From NCBI RefSeq assembly GCF_022478115.1, contig NZ_JAKGSC010000003.1, forward strand, positions 186,001-250,000: a stretch of 64,000 nt of DNA, in the 5' to 3' direction. Every line of letters begins with the position of its first letter. Within the stretch, counting starts at the first letter, position 1. This stretch comes from Tenacibaculum aquimarinum (lineage in GTDB: Bacteria > Bacteroidota > Bacteroidia > Flavobacteriales > Flavobacteriaceae). The notes beneath the pieces are model-generated. The model was given only the letters and a program-made list of their open reading frames with translations. It searched no databases and was not told where the DNA came from. Both the position numbers and the translations under genes were made by a program. Positions 26,026 to 33,471 of this stretch are shown here, piece after piece.

Positions 26026-27450
26026 ATGACTAAAACTGCTAACTCAGTTTGGAATGAATGCTTGTCTTTTATTAAGGACAACATAAAGCCGCAAGCATAT
26101 AAAACATGGTTTGAACCAATAAAACCTGTAAAATTAGCAGGTGAAGCATTAACAATACAAGTGCCAAGTAAATTTTTTTACGAATGGTTAGAAGAACACT
26201 ATATTAAATTATTAAGAGTTGCTCTAGTTAGAGAGTTAGGAGCAGATGCTAAATTGATTTATGATGTACGTATGGAAAATACGTATAGTAGTAATAATCC
26301 ACAGACGGTTAAAATACCAAGTTCTAATCGTAATCCATTAAAAACTCAAAAAGTTACGGTTCCTTTAGAATCTAAAAGAGAATTAAAAAATCCATTTATA
26401 ATTCCTGGGTTACAAAAAGTAAAAATTGAATCTCAATTAAATCCAAATTATAATTTTAATAATTTTGTTGAAGGAGACTCAAACCGTTTAGCGCGTTCTG
26501 CAGGAATGGCAGTTGCAAATAAACCGGGAGGAACTTCTTTTAATCCTTTATTAATTTACGGAGGTGTAGGTTTAGGAAAAACACATTTAGGACACGCAAT
26601 TGGTGTTGAGATAAAAGATAAATATCCAGATAAGACAGTTTTATATATTTCTTCGGAAAAATTTACACAACAATTTATAGATTCAGTAAAGTCTAATACA
26701 CGTAACGACTTTATTCACTTCTATCAAATGATAGATGTTCTAATAATTGATGATGTACAATTCTTATCAGGCAAAACTGGAACTCAAGATGTGTTTTTCC
26801 ATATATTTAATCATTTACACCAAAATGGTAAGCAAGTAATTTTAACATCAGACAAAGCGCCTGTAGATATGCAAGACATTGAGCAGCGTTTACTTTCTCG
26901 TTTTAAATGGGGATTGTCTGCAGAGTTACAAGCGCCAGATTACGAAACAAGAATTTCTATTCTTCAAAATAAATTATTTAGAGATGGTGTAGAAATGCCA
27001 GAAGAAATAGTTGAATATATTGCTAAGAATATAAAATCTAACGTTCGTGAACTAGAAGGTGTAATTATTTCTATGATTGCGCAAGCATCATTCAATAGAA
27101 AAGAGTTTACACTTGAGTTAGCGAAACAAATTGTAGATAAGTTTGTTAAGAATACTAAGAAAGAAGTTTCAATAGACTTTATTCAGAAAGAAGTTTCTAA
27201 GTATTTTGATATGGATGTAGCTACATTACAATCTAAAACACGTAAACGACATATTGTTCAGGCACGTCAATTAGCAATGTTTTTTGCTAAAAGATTAACT
27301 AAAACGTCTTTAGCAAGTATTGGTAACCAAATAGGGCAAAGAGATCACGCAACTGTATTGCACGCTTGTAAAACGGTTGACAATCTTACCGAAACGGATA
27401 AGCAATTTAGAAAATACGTTGAGGATTTAAGGAAGAAACTTACTTTTTAA
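26026..27450 (+). CDS. dnaA: chromosomal replication initiator protein DnaA
   Basis: Binds DnaA boxes and opens the origin. The 474 residues contain domain I (WNECLSFIKDNIKPQAYKTWFEPI), a variable linker, the AAA+ domain with Walker A GGVGLGKTH, Walker B LIIDDVQFLSG and arginine-finger region EQRLLSRFKWG, and the DNA-binding domain with the signature RQLAMFFAKRLTKTSLASIGNQIGQRDHATVLHA. Start at the ATG at 26026. It is monocistronic with its own terminator. Confidence 0.98.
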   Translation: MTKTANSVWNECLSFIKDNIKPQAYKTWFEPIKPVKLAGEALTIQVPSKFFYEWLEEHYIKLLRVALVRELGADAKLIYDVRMENTYSSNNPQTVKIPSSNRNPLKTQKVTVPLESKRELKNPFIIPGLQKVKIESQLNPNYNFNNFVEGDSNRLARSAGMAVANKPGGTSFNPLLIYGGVGLGKTHLGHAIGVEIKDKYPDKTVLYISSEKFTQQFIDSVKSNTRNDFIHFYQMIDVLIIDDVQFLSGKTGTQDVFFHIFNHLHQNGKQVILTSDKAPVDMQDIEQRLLSRFKWGLSAELQAPDYETRISILQNKLFRDGVEMPEEIVEYIAKNIKSNVRELEGVIISMIAQASFNRKEFTLELAKQIVDKFVKNTKKEVSIDFIQKEVSKYFDMDVATLQSKTRKRHIVQARQLAMFFAKRLTKTSLASIGNQIGQRDHATVLHACKTVDNLTETDKQFRKYVEDLRKKLTF

Positions 27451-27457
27451 AATATAC

Positions 27458-27484
27458 AACCTCACTTTATGTGAGGTTTTTTTT
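27458..27484 (+). terminator. dnaA terminator
   Basis: AACCTCAC / GTGAGGTT stem (27458-27465, 27471-27478) with a 5-nt loop and a T run, 8 bp after the dnaA stop. Confidence 0.88.
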
Positions 27485-27496
27485 AATCTTTTTTAT

Positions 27497-27943
27497 ATGA
27501 AAATACTAATGGTTTGTTTAGGTAATATTTGTCGTTCGCCTTTGGCGGAAGGAATCTTACAATCTAAAGTCTCAGATAATGTTTTTGTAGATTCTGCTGG
27601 AACTGCAGGTTATCATGTTGGTAATTTACCAGATTCTCGTTCTATTGATGTTGCTAAGAAATATGGAATAGATATTACAAACCAGCGAAGCAGAAAGTTT
27701 TCTGTTGAAGATTTTGATAATTTTGATGTTATTTATGCGATGGATGATAGTAATTTTCAGGATATTTTATCATTAGCTAAAAATCAATCGGATAGCGGAA
27801 AAGTAAAAATGATTCTTAATGAAATTCATCCCAATTCGGATGCCAATGTTCCTGACCCATATTATGGAGGAGATTTAGGTTTTGAAAATGTCTATGAAAT
27901 GCTTGATGAAGCTTGTGCTATAATTGTTAAAAAACTACAATAA
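27497..27943 (+). CDS. low-molecular-weight protein tyrosine phosphatase
   Basis: Removes phosphate from phosphotyrosine in the cytoplasm. The 148 residues begin with the P-loop CLGNICRS (Cys7, Arg13) and carry the general-acid loop DPYYGG near residue 120. Two kilobases upstream lies a BY-kinase (wzc), a common partner of such phosphatases, but dnaA and a terminator separate them, so a link is only inference. Its TAA overlaps the next ATG (TAATG), giving translational coupling with the RsmI-like gene. Confidence 0.93.
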   Translation: MKILMVCLGNICRSPLAEGILQSKVSDNVFVDSAGTAGYHVGNLPDSRSIDVAKKYGIDITNQRSRKFSVEDFDNFDVIYAMDDSNFQDILSLAKNQSDSGKVKMILNEIHPNSDANVPDPYYGGDLGFENVYEMLDEACAIIVKKLQ

Positions 27944-28650
27944 TGAACGGTAAATTATATTTAATTCCTACAACTTTAGGAGATACAGAACCTTTAGAAG
28001 TAATGCCATTATCGGTAAAAAAAGTTGTCGAACAAATTGATTATTTTATTGTAGAAAATGAAAAATCGGCTCGTAGGTTTATTAAAAAAATCACTCCAAA
28101 AAAATCACAAGCATCTTTAGAATTAATGCTTTTGGATAAATATGCAGATGCTTTTGAAACAGATAGTTATTTAGATGTTTGTAAAAAAGGAGTTAATGTT
28201 GGTTTACTTTCTGAAGCAGGAGTTCCTGCAGTGGCAGATCCTGGAGCATCTATTGTAAAGTTAGCACACGATAATAATATACAAGTTGTGCCTTTGGTTG
28301 GGCCTTCTTCAATTTTAATGGCAATAATGGCCTCTGGTATGAACGGGCAAAGTTTTGCTTTTAATGGTTATTTGCCAATTGACAAATCAGAAAGAAAGCG
28401 AGCAATTAAAGATTTAGAAAAATTATCTAAAGATAAAAATCAATCTCAAATTTTTATCGAAACACCGTATAGAAACGAGAAAATGTTGGCAGATTTAAAA
28501 GCAGCTTTATCACCTGTAACTAACTTGTGTATTGCTTGCGATATTACGCTTCCTTCAGAATATATTAAAACATATTCTATAAACGATTGGAAACGTCAAA
28601 AGCCAGATTTACATAAACGCCCAGCAATTTTTATTATTCAGAAAGATTAA
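27943..28650 (+). CDS. RsmI-family SAM-dependent methyltransferase
   Basis: Tetrapyrrole-methylase-fold enzyme related to RsmI, which 2'-O-methylates C1402 of 16S rRNA. The 235 residues contain GLLSEAGVPAVADPG and VPLVGPSSILMAIMASGM, the conserved SAM-binding loops. It is shorter than E. coli RsmI (286), lacking the C-terminal tail; Bacteroidota carry such a short paralogue, as I recall, so rRNA specificity should be taken as family-level only. It overlaps the phosphatase stop by one base and converges with the next gene, sharing TTAA at the stops. Confidence 0.82.
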   Translation: MNGKLYLIPTTLGDTEPLEVMPLSVKKVVEQIDYFIVENEKSARRFIKKITPKKSQASLELMLLDKYADAFETDSYLDVCKKGVNVGLLSEAGVPAVADPGASIVKLAHDNNIQVVPLVGPSSILMAIMASGMNGQSFAFNGYLPIDKSERKRAIKDLEKLSKDKNQSQIFIETPYRNEKMLADLKAALSPVTNLCIACDITLPSEYIKTYSINDWKRQKPDLHKRPAIFIIQKD

Positions 28651-29261
28651 ACTGTAGCCTTTTTGTTTGCTTTAATAACAGAAACATCATATCCTTTAAA
28701 TTTCTTTAAATAAGATTCGATTGTTGCTCCGTAAGCGTCAGAAAACTTGGTTGCGCCTTTACTACGTAAGTATTTTTTTACATTTCCTGCACCACTTAAA
28801 TGAGCGGCAGCTAAAATTCCAGATTCTGTAATTTTAATACCGTTTATGGTTTTTCCTACAGAACGTTTTATGTCCTTTCTTAAAATGTATTTATTTACTT
28901 TACAAAGTGCAATAAATGCTTTTTCTTGTAATTCTGGAGTGTTTAAAAATGCTTTTGTATTGTATATTCTAAAACGTTGTAAAGTGGTTTTACCAAATTG
29001 GTATTTACCAAGATATCCTAGAGAATTAACAGCATTGTATTTTCCTTGAGATTCTTTAAAGGCTAAAGCTTCTTTAAAGCCAATAAAGTCTTTTTGTAAA
29101 AGAGGAATTACTACCGAATTTGTATTTGTAACGGTAGCTTTATTTATAGTTTTACTTTCCTTTGGGTTAGTAGTAGTAAAGTTGGTTAAACCTATAAAAA
29201 CTAAAATCAATATTAAATTTCTAATAACTAATTGTTTCTGTTTAGCGATGCAAAGATACAA
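28647..29261 (-). CDS. exported lysozyme/transglycosylase-like protein
   Basis: Predicted periplasmic muralytic protein. After a hydrophobic N-terminus (LVIRNLILILVFIGL) the domain from about residue 60 has ALAFKESQGKYNAV followed by GYLGKYQFG, the arrangement of the catalytic Glu and following loop of transglycosylase/lysozyme folds, and a later ILAAAHLSGAGNVKKYL segment resembling the SLT 'AYNAG' region. No ATG precedes the signal: the given start is a TTG at 29261 and is uncertain. It is 164 bp from mltG and may act with it. Enzymatic activity is inferred. Confidence 0.68.
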   Translation of the reverse strand: MYLCIAKQKQLVIRNLILILVFIGLTNFTTTNPKESKTINKATVTNTNSVVIPLLQKDFIGFKEALAFKESQGKYNAVNSLGYLGKYQFGKTTLQRFRIYNTKAFLNTPELQEKAFIALCKVNKYILRKDIKRSVGKTINGIKITESGILAAAHLSGAGNVKKYLRSKGATKFSDAYGATIESYLKKFKGYDVSVIKANKKATV

Positions 29262-29425
29262 GTAAAATAATTAAACAACTAGCAATCAATAATTTACAGT
29301 GTTTTCACTTTGTCAAATTAGGAATTTCACTGTGCTTTTTTTATTGATGAATATGTTTAATCTAACTTCTATTGAATTGTGTTTAATAAAGCAGTTAATT
29401 TATTGCGAATAAAATTTTGTTAATT

Positions 29426-30451
29426 TTATCTATCAATTCCTCTTTTGTTTATCCAACGCTGGTATTTTGCGGCATTTCTATTATGTTGAGATAATGTTTT
29501 TGCAAACTCATGAAAACCAATTTTATCAACACTAGCACACATATACATGTATTTGTGTTTAGCAGGGTTTAAAACGGCATCTATTGCAGAAACGTCTGGC
29601 ATTGCAATTAGAGTTGGAGGTAACCCCGTGTTTTTGTAAGTGTTATAAGGCGATTTTAATTCCAAATCTTTAGTAAGCACTCTCTTTACAACAAAATCTT
29701 GCCCTTTAATTTCTTTAACGCAATAGATAATTGTTGGATCTGCTTGAAGCGGCCAACCATCTTTTAGTCTATTTAAATACAATCCAGCAACAATAGGGCG
29801 CTCACTTTTTTGAGCAGTTTCCTTCTGAACTATGGAAGCTAATGTTATTACTTGATCTTTTGTTAAGTCTAGTTTTTTTGCTTTTTCTAACCTGCTAGAA
29901 TTCCAAAAACGATTGTATTCTCGCAACATTTTATCTCTAAACTTTTCTGCTGAAGTATTCCAATAAACCTCATAACTATTTGGAATATAAATTTGAATTG
30001 CTGCTTTTTTAGATAAGTTGTTTTTTGATAAAAAAGATTTATCTGTAAAAGCGTTCAGTAAAGAAAGAGAGTCAGTTTCTAGTTGCTCTGCAATTCTACC
30101 TGCTAATTTTTCTACAGTATCTTGGTTGTTGAATGCTATTTTAATTGGAGTTTGGTTTCCAATGCGTAACATGTTTACGATGTCGTTATTAGACATTCCT
30201 TCTTTAAGTAAATATCTACCAGGTTTTGGTTTAGAGAAATTCTTTTTAGCTGATACCCAAAGAAATGTTTGTGGACTTTTAGAAAAAGGTGTTAGCTTTT
30301 CTTTTATGTCTAAAAGACTTTCGTTTGTACGCACAAAAAGAACTGTATCTTCTTTAATAGTGTTTCCAAAAATCTTTTGATAGTAGTTGAATCCAATAAT
30401 TCCTGCAAATAAAAGGAATCCAATAATTCCGTATAAAAGTTTTTTATTCAT
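29426..30451 (-). CDS. mltG: endolytic peptidoglycan transglycosylase MltG
   Basis: Inner-membrane enzyme that cuts nascent glycan strands and sets their length. The 341 residues have one N-terminal membrane helix (about 4-22), a LysM-like region (SLLDIKEKL onwards) and the YceG catalytic domain with ASIVQKETAQ (catalytic Glu), VAGLYLNRLKDGWPLQADPTI and SPYNTYKNTGLPPTLIAMP. Length is usual. It is the last of a leftward group dapF-GNAT-mltG, with 44 bp from the acetyltransferase. Confidence 0.95.
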   Translation of the reverse strand: MNKKLLYGIIGFLLFAGIIGFNYYQKIFGNTIKEDTVLFVRTNESLLDIKEKLTPFSKSPQTFLWVSAKKNFSKPKPGRYLLKEGMSNNDIVNMLRIGNQTPIKIAFNNQDTVEKLAGRIAEQLETDSLSLLNAFTDKSFLSKNNLSKKAAIQIYIPNSYEVYWNTSAEKFRDKMLREYNRFWNSSRLEKAKKLDLTKDQVITLASIVQKETAQKSERPIVAGLYLNRLKDGWPLQADPTIIYCVKEIKGQDFVVKRVLTKDLELKSPYNTYKNTGLPPTLIAMPDVSAIDAVLNPAKHKYMYMCASVDKIGFHEFAKTLSQHNRNAAKYQRWINKRGIDR

Positions 30452-30495
30452 AAAATTTAAATATTTTTTCTTGAGATTTTATAACTTAATCCCTC

Positions 30496-31026
30496 TTAGA
30501 AGGATTCATTGATAAGTTGAAATAAGATTTCGTTTTTATAATTTCCTTCGGATAAAATCCAGTCTTTTTTTATGCCAATTTGCACAAAATTATGTTTTTT
30601 AAACAACGTTAAGCTTTTAGCGTTGTCTTCTGTAATATTGGCAAAAAGTTGATGTAAATTTAAGTGTTTAAAACAATAATTGATTAATAATTGTAAAGCT
30701 TCAGAAGCAAAACCCTTATGTTGGTGTTCTTCAGAAATTAAAACACCAATTCCTGCGCGTTTGTGTTGTGGGTTAAAATCGAATAAATCGATCATTCCAA
30801 TTTGTTTGCTGGAGTTATTTTCTTCAATTATTAAACGAAGTTGTTTGGCTTCAAAAATATCTAAATGAGCATTTTCTAAATATTGTTTCAATAAAAATTT
30901 AGAAAAAGGAGTTTGTGTATGGCTAATTTCCCAAAAAGCTTCATTGTTTTCTGTGTTATATAGAAACTCTAGATCTTCTGGTTCTAATGCTCTTAATTTT
31001 ATTTTTTGACCTAAAAGTGTTTGCAT
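30496..31026 (-). CDS. GNAT family N-acetyltransferase (RimJ/RimL-like)
   Basis: A 176-residue acetyltransferase. It opens with IKLRALEPEDLEFLY and has the acetyl-CoA-binding segment GIGVLISEEHQHKGFASEALQLL near residue 90 and the ANITEDNAKSLTLFKKHNFVQ motif typical of the RimJ/RimL group. Its acceptor is unknown. The ATG overlaps the dapF stop by one base (TAATG), so the two are translationally coupled. Confidence 0.88.
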   Translation of the reverse strand: MQTLLGQKIKLRALEPEDLEFLYNTENNEAFWEISHTQTPFSKFLLKQYLENAHLDIFEAKQLRLIIEENNSSKQIGMIDLFDFNPQHKRAGIGVLISEEHQHKGFASEALQLLINYCFKHLNLHQLFANITEDNAKSLTLFKKHNFVQIGIKKDWILSEGNYKNEILFQLINESF

Positions 31027-31796
31027 TATATTTCTATTTCGCCTTTAAAAACAAACTGAGCAGGCCCTTTTAAAAAAACGTTTTTATAAACACCTTTTTC
31101 TTCAGTAAATGAAACCTCTAAATTTCCTCCTTCAACAGGTAAAGAAATTAAGTTGCTGTTTGTTTTATTTGTTTTATGCATTGCAATAGCAACTGCTGTA
31201 ACTCCAGTTCCACAAGCTAAAGTTTCATCTTCTACACCTTTTTCATAAGTTCTAACTCTAAAAGTGGAAGCGTCAACTTGTTGTACAAAGTTTACGTTAC
31301 TTCCAGGATCTTGATAACTGTTTCTAATTTCTTTTCCGTTTTTAAAAACAGGATACTCTTTTAAATCATCAACAATTTCTACATGATGCTGAGTTCCTGT
31401 ATACATAAAAACTGAGTTTTCATTTAGTTGTATTTCGCTAACATTTATCATTTGTAAAGAAACAATACCGTCTTCAATTTTAGCAAAATGTTTTCCATCA
31501 ACAGCTAAAAAAGTAGTTTCTTTTTCAATAATGTTTAGTTTTTTAGCAAAAGCAACTGCACATCTTGCTCCATTTCCGCAAAAAGTTTCACTTCCATCAG
31601 CATTAAAATACACCATTTTAAAATCAGCATTTTCATCATTCTCAATTAGAATAACGCCGTCCGAACCAATTCCAAAATTTCTATTAGATAATTTATGGAT
31701 TATTTCTACGTTGTTTTTAGGAAAGGTATTTGTTCTGTTGTCGAACATTACAAAATCATTTCCTGTGCCTTGATATTTATAAAAAGTTAAATTCAT
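31026..31796 (-). CDS. dapF: diaminopimelate epimerase
   Basis: Converts LL- to meso-diaminopimelate for lysine and peptidoglycan synthesis. The ATG at 31796 (MNLTFYKYQGTGNDF) gives 256 residues; a GTG two codons earlier is less likely. The two catalytic cysteines are visible in ETFCGNGARC and LACGTGVTAVA. The gene starts a leftward group with an acetyltransferase and mltG and diverges from the htrA gene. dapA of the same pathway lies 9 kb away on the other strand. Confidence 0.96.
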   Translation of the reverse strand: MNLTFYKYQGTGNDFVMFDNRTNTFPKNNVEIIHKLSNRNFGIGSDGVILIENDENADFKMVYFNADGSETFCGNGARCAVAFAKKLNIIEKETTFLAVDGKHFAKIEDGIVSLQMINVSEIQLNENSVFMYTGTQHHVEIVDDLKEYPVFKNGKEIRNSYQDPGSNVNFVQQVDASTFRVRTYEKGVEDETLACGTGVTAVAIAMHKTNKTNSNLISLPVEGGNLEVSFTEEKGVYKNVFLKGPAQFVFKGEIEI

Positions 31797-31834
31797 TGCC
31801 ACAAAGATAGCAAATTTAGCAGCATTTAAAACTT

Positions 31835-31872
31835 GTTAAATAGCCGTTAAAGTCCGTTAAAATGAAGTTAAA
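31835..31872. promoter_or_regulatory. four GTTAAA direct repeats in helical phase upstream of htrA
   Basis: GTTAAA occurs at 31835, 31846, 31856 and 31867, start-to-start 11, 10 and 11 bp; a variant GTTTAAA at 31889 is a further 22 bp on. The array lies about 40-77 bp before the likely htrA transcription start. Spaced direct repeats of one helical turn are typical of OmpR/PhoB-type response-regulator sites. Confidence 0.68.
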
Positions 31873-31898
31873 CAGATTTATTGAATTTGTTTAAAGTG

Positions 31899-31906
31899 TA
31901 TATTTG
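31899..31906 (+). promoter_or_regulatory. -7 box of htrA
   Basis: TATATTTG, an exact TANNTTTG match, 25 bp before the htrA ATG. The -33 position lacks a good TTG, which fits a promoter that needs an activator. Confidence 0.52.
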
Positions 31907-31931
31907 AGTATAAATAAAAACAAAAAGAAAA

Positions 31932-33311
31932 ATGAGAAAAGTATTCGGAATTATTGGAGCTGCTATTCTTGGAGGAATAGTAACGTTAGGAGGTTACAAA
32001 TTATTAATTGAAAAACCTCAAGTTGTGGTTGAACAAGCTACAACACCTAATATGCAAATGGTAAATGCAAATTATAATCCAGAAGTTATAAATACCTCAA
32101 TTGCGCCAACTGATTTTACGGAGGCTGCAGAAAAAACAGTGCACGCGGTTGTGCATGTTAAAAATACCAACACAAAATCTTCAGTAAACTCGCTGTCAGA
32201 TTTATTTTACGGAGGAGTTCCAAGAGCACAAGTTGGTACTGGAAGTGGAGTAATTATTTCTCCAGATGGTTATATTGTTTCTAATAACCACGTAATTGCA
32301 AACGCCAACGATTTAGAGATTACCTTAAATAATAAGAAAAAATATAAGGCAGAATTAATTGCTACAGATGAAAAGAATGATATTGCTTTGTTGAAAATTG
32401 AAGCTGGTTTCGATTTACCTTATATCCCTTTTGCAAATTCAGACAATGTTAAAATTGGTGAATGGGTTTTAGCTGTTGGTAATCCTTATAACTTAAACTC
32501 AACTGTAACAGCAGGAATTGTAAGTGCTAAAGGAAGAGATTTGGAAGGAAATAGAAATATTGATGCTTTTATACAAACAGATGCGGCAGTTAATCCAGGA
32601 AATAGTGGAGGAGCTTTGGTAAATATTAGAGGAGAGTTAATAGGTATTAATACCGCTATTACTTCTAAAACGGGTTCTTTTATTGGGTATTCTTTTGCGG
32701 TTCCATCAAATATTGCTCGTAAAGTCATAGATGATTTATTAGAGTTCGGAAATGTGCAAGAAGCTATTTTAGGAATAAATGTTGACGGATCTTCTTCTGC
32801 AAATGATATAGAAGGTGTTAAAATTGCATCTGTAACTGATGATGGAGGAGCAAAAAGCGCTGGTATTTTAGATGGAGATGTAATTGTTAAAGTAAATAAT
32901 GTAAAAATTTCTAAGTTTTCTGAGCTTACTGGACAGTTAAAAGCAAAAAGACCTGGAGATTTTGTTGAAATTACTATAGATAGAAATGGAACTGAGCTTA
33001 TTAAACAGGTTAAATTAAGTAAAAAGGACACGTATTATTCACAAGGATTTGGTGTACAATTAAAAGACTTAACGGAAAAAGAGAAAAAGGAAAAAGGAAT
33101 TTCTTACGGAGCCAAAATTGTAGATGCATCTAATAGTAAAGGCTTTACTTATTTTAACGTTGGTAAAGGTTATATTTTAACAAAAATAAATAATATAAAA
33201 GTTAATAGTGCTTCAGAGGCTGTTTCTATTTTAGATAAATACACAGGTAATCAGCACTTTTATTTAGAAACAATAAATCCAAAAGGCGAATTAGAACGAT
33301 ATAGATTTTAA
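31932..33311 (+). CDS. degP: DegP/HtrA-type periplasmic serine endoprotease
   Basis: Envelope quality-control protease and chaperone. The 459 residues start with a hydrophobic signal or anchor (about 5-24). The trypsin-like domain shows the triad His120 (VSNNHVI), Asp150 (NDIALLKI) and Ser225 (NPGNSGGAL). Two PDZ domains follow (about 275-370 and 375-459), the second beginning near GFGVQLKDL. Length matches the Do family. It is monocistronic with its own terminator, and its upstream region carries a striking array of phased GTTAAA repeats, suggesting stress-responsive control. Confidence 0.94.
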   Translation: MRKVFGIIGAAILGGIVTLGGYKLLIEKPQVVVEQATTPNMQMVNANYNPEVINTSIAPTDFTEAAEKTVHAVVHVKNTNTKSSVNSLSDLFYGGVPRAQVGTGSGVIISPDGYIVSNNHVIANANDLEITLNNKKKYKAELIATDEKNDIALLKIEAGFDLPYIPFANSDNVKIGEWVLAVGNPYNLNSTVTAGIVSAKGRDLEGNRNIDAFIQTDAAVNPGNSGGALVNIRGELIGINTAITSKTGSFIGYSFAVPSNIARKVIDDLLEFGNVQEAILGINVDGSSSANDIEGVKIASVTDDGGAKSAGILDGDVIVKVNNVKISKFSELTGQLKAKRPGDFVEITIDRNGTELIKQVKLSKKDTYYSQGFGVQLKDLTEKEKKEKGISYGAKIVDASNSKGFTYFNVGKGYILTKINNIKVNSASEAVSILDKYTGNQHFYLETINPKGELERYRF

Positions 33312-33335
33312 ATACATGTTAGTTATGTTTTTTAG

Positions 33336-33369
33336 ATCCGGTTTTGAGGTATCAAAACCGGATTTTTTA
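33336..33369 (+). terminator. htrA terminator
   Basis: Perfect 12-bp stem ATCCGGTTTTGA / TCAAAACCGGAT with loop GGTA (33336-33363), followed by a T run. Confidence 0.92.
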
Positions 33370-33397
33370 TGCCGTAAATTTTTACTTAAAAATTATA

Positions 33398-33413
33398 ACG
33401 AAATCGATTTCGT
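33398..33413. promoter_or_regulatory. 16-bp perfect palindrome at the gap promoter (LacI-type operator candidate)
   Basis: ACGAAATCGATTTCGT is fully self-complementary with a central CG. Size, ends (ACG...CGT) and centre resemble LacI/GalR-family operators such as the PurR box. It overlaps the presumed -33 element at 33408-33411. Confidence 0.62.
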
Positions 33414-33438
33414 ATTCTAAAAAAAAGAAATACTTTTG
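33408..33438 (+). promoter_or_regulatory. gap promoter
   Basis: TTTC (33408-33411), exactly 19 nt, then TACTTTTG (33431-33438), a perfect -7 match. The ATG of gap follows at 33472. Confidence 0.58.
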
Positions 33439-33471
33439 CATCAAATTTTAAAAATTTTCAACAACATAACT

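Noticed and set aside
32486-33031. Leftward 181-codon frame inside htrA
   Set aside because: Antisense shadow of a gene with a full catalytic triad; low-complexity Ser/Pro-rich translation.
33436-33471. Upstream TTG start for gap
   Set aside because: It overlaps the consensus -7 box, so it would not be in the transcript; the ATG at 33472 gives the expected N-terminus.
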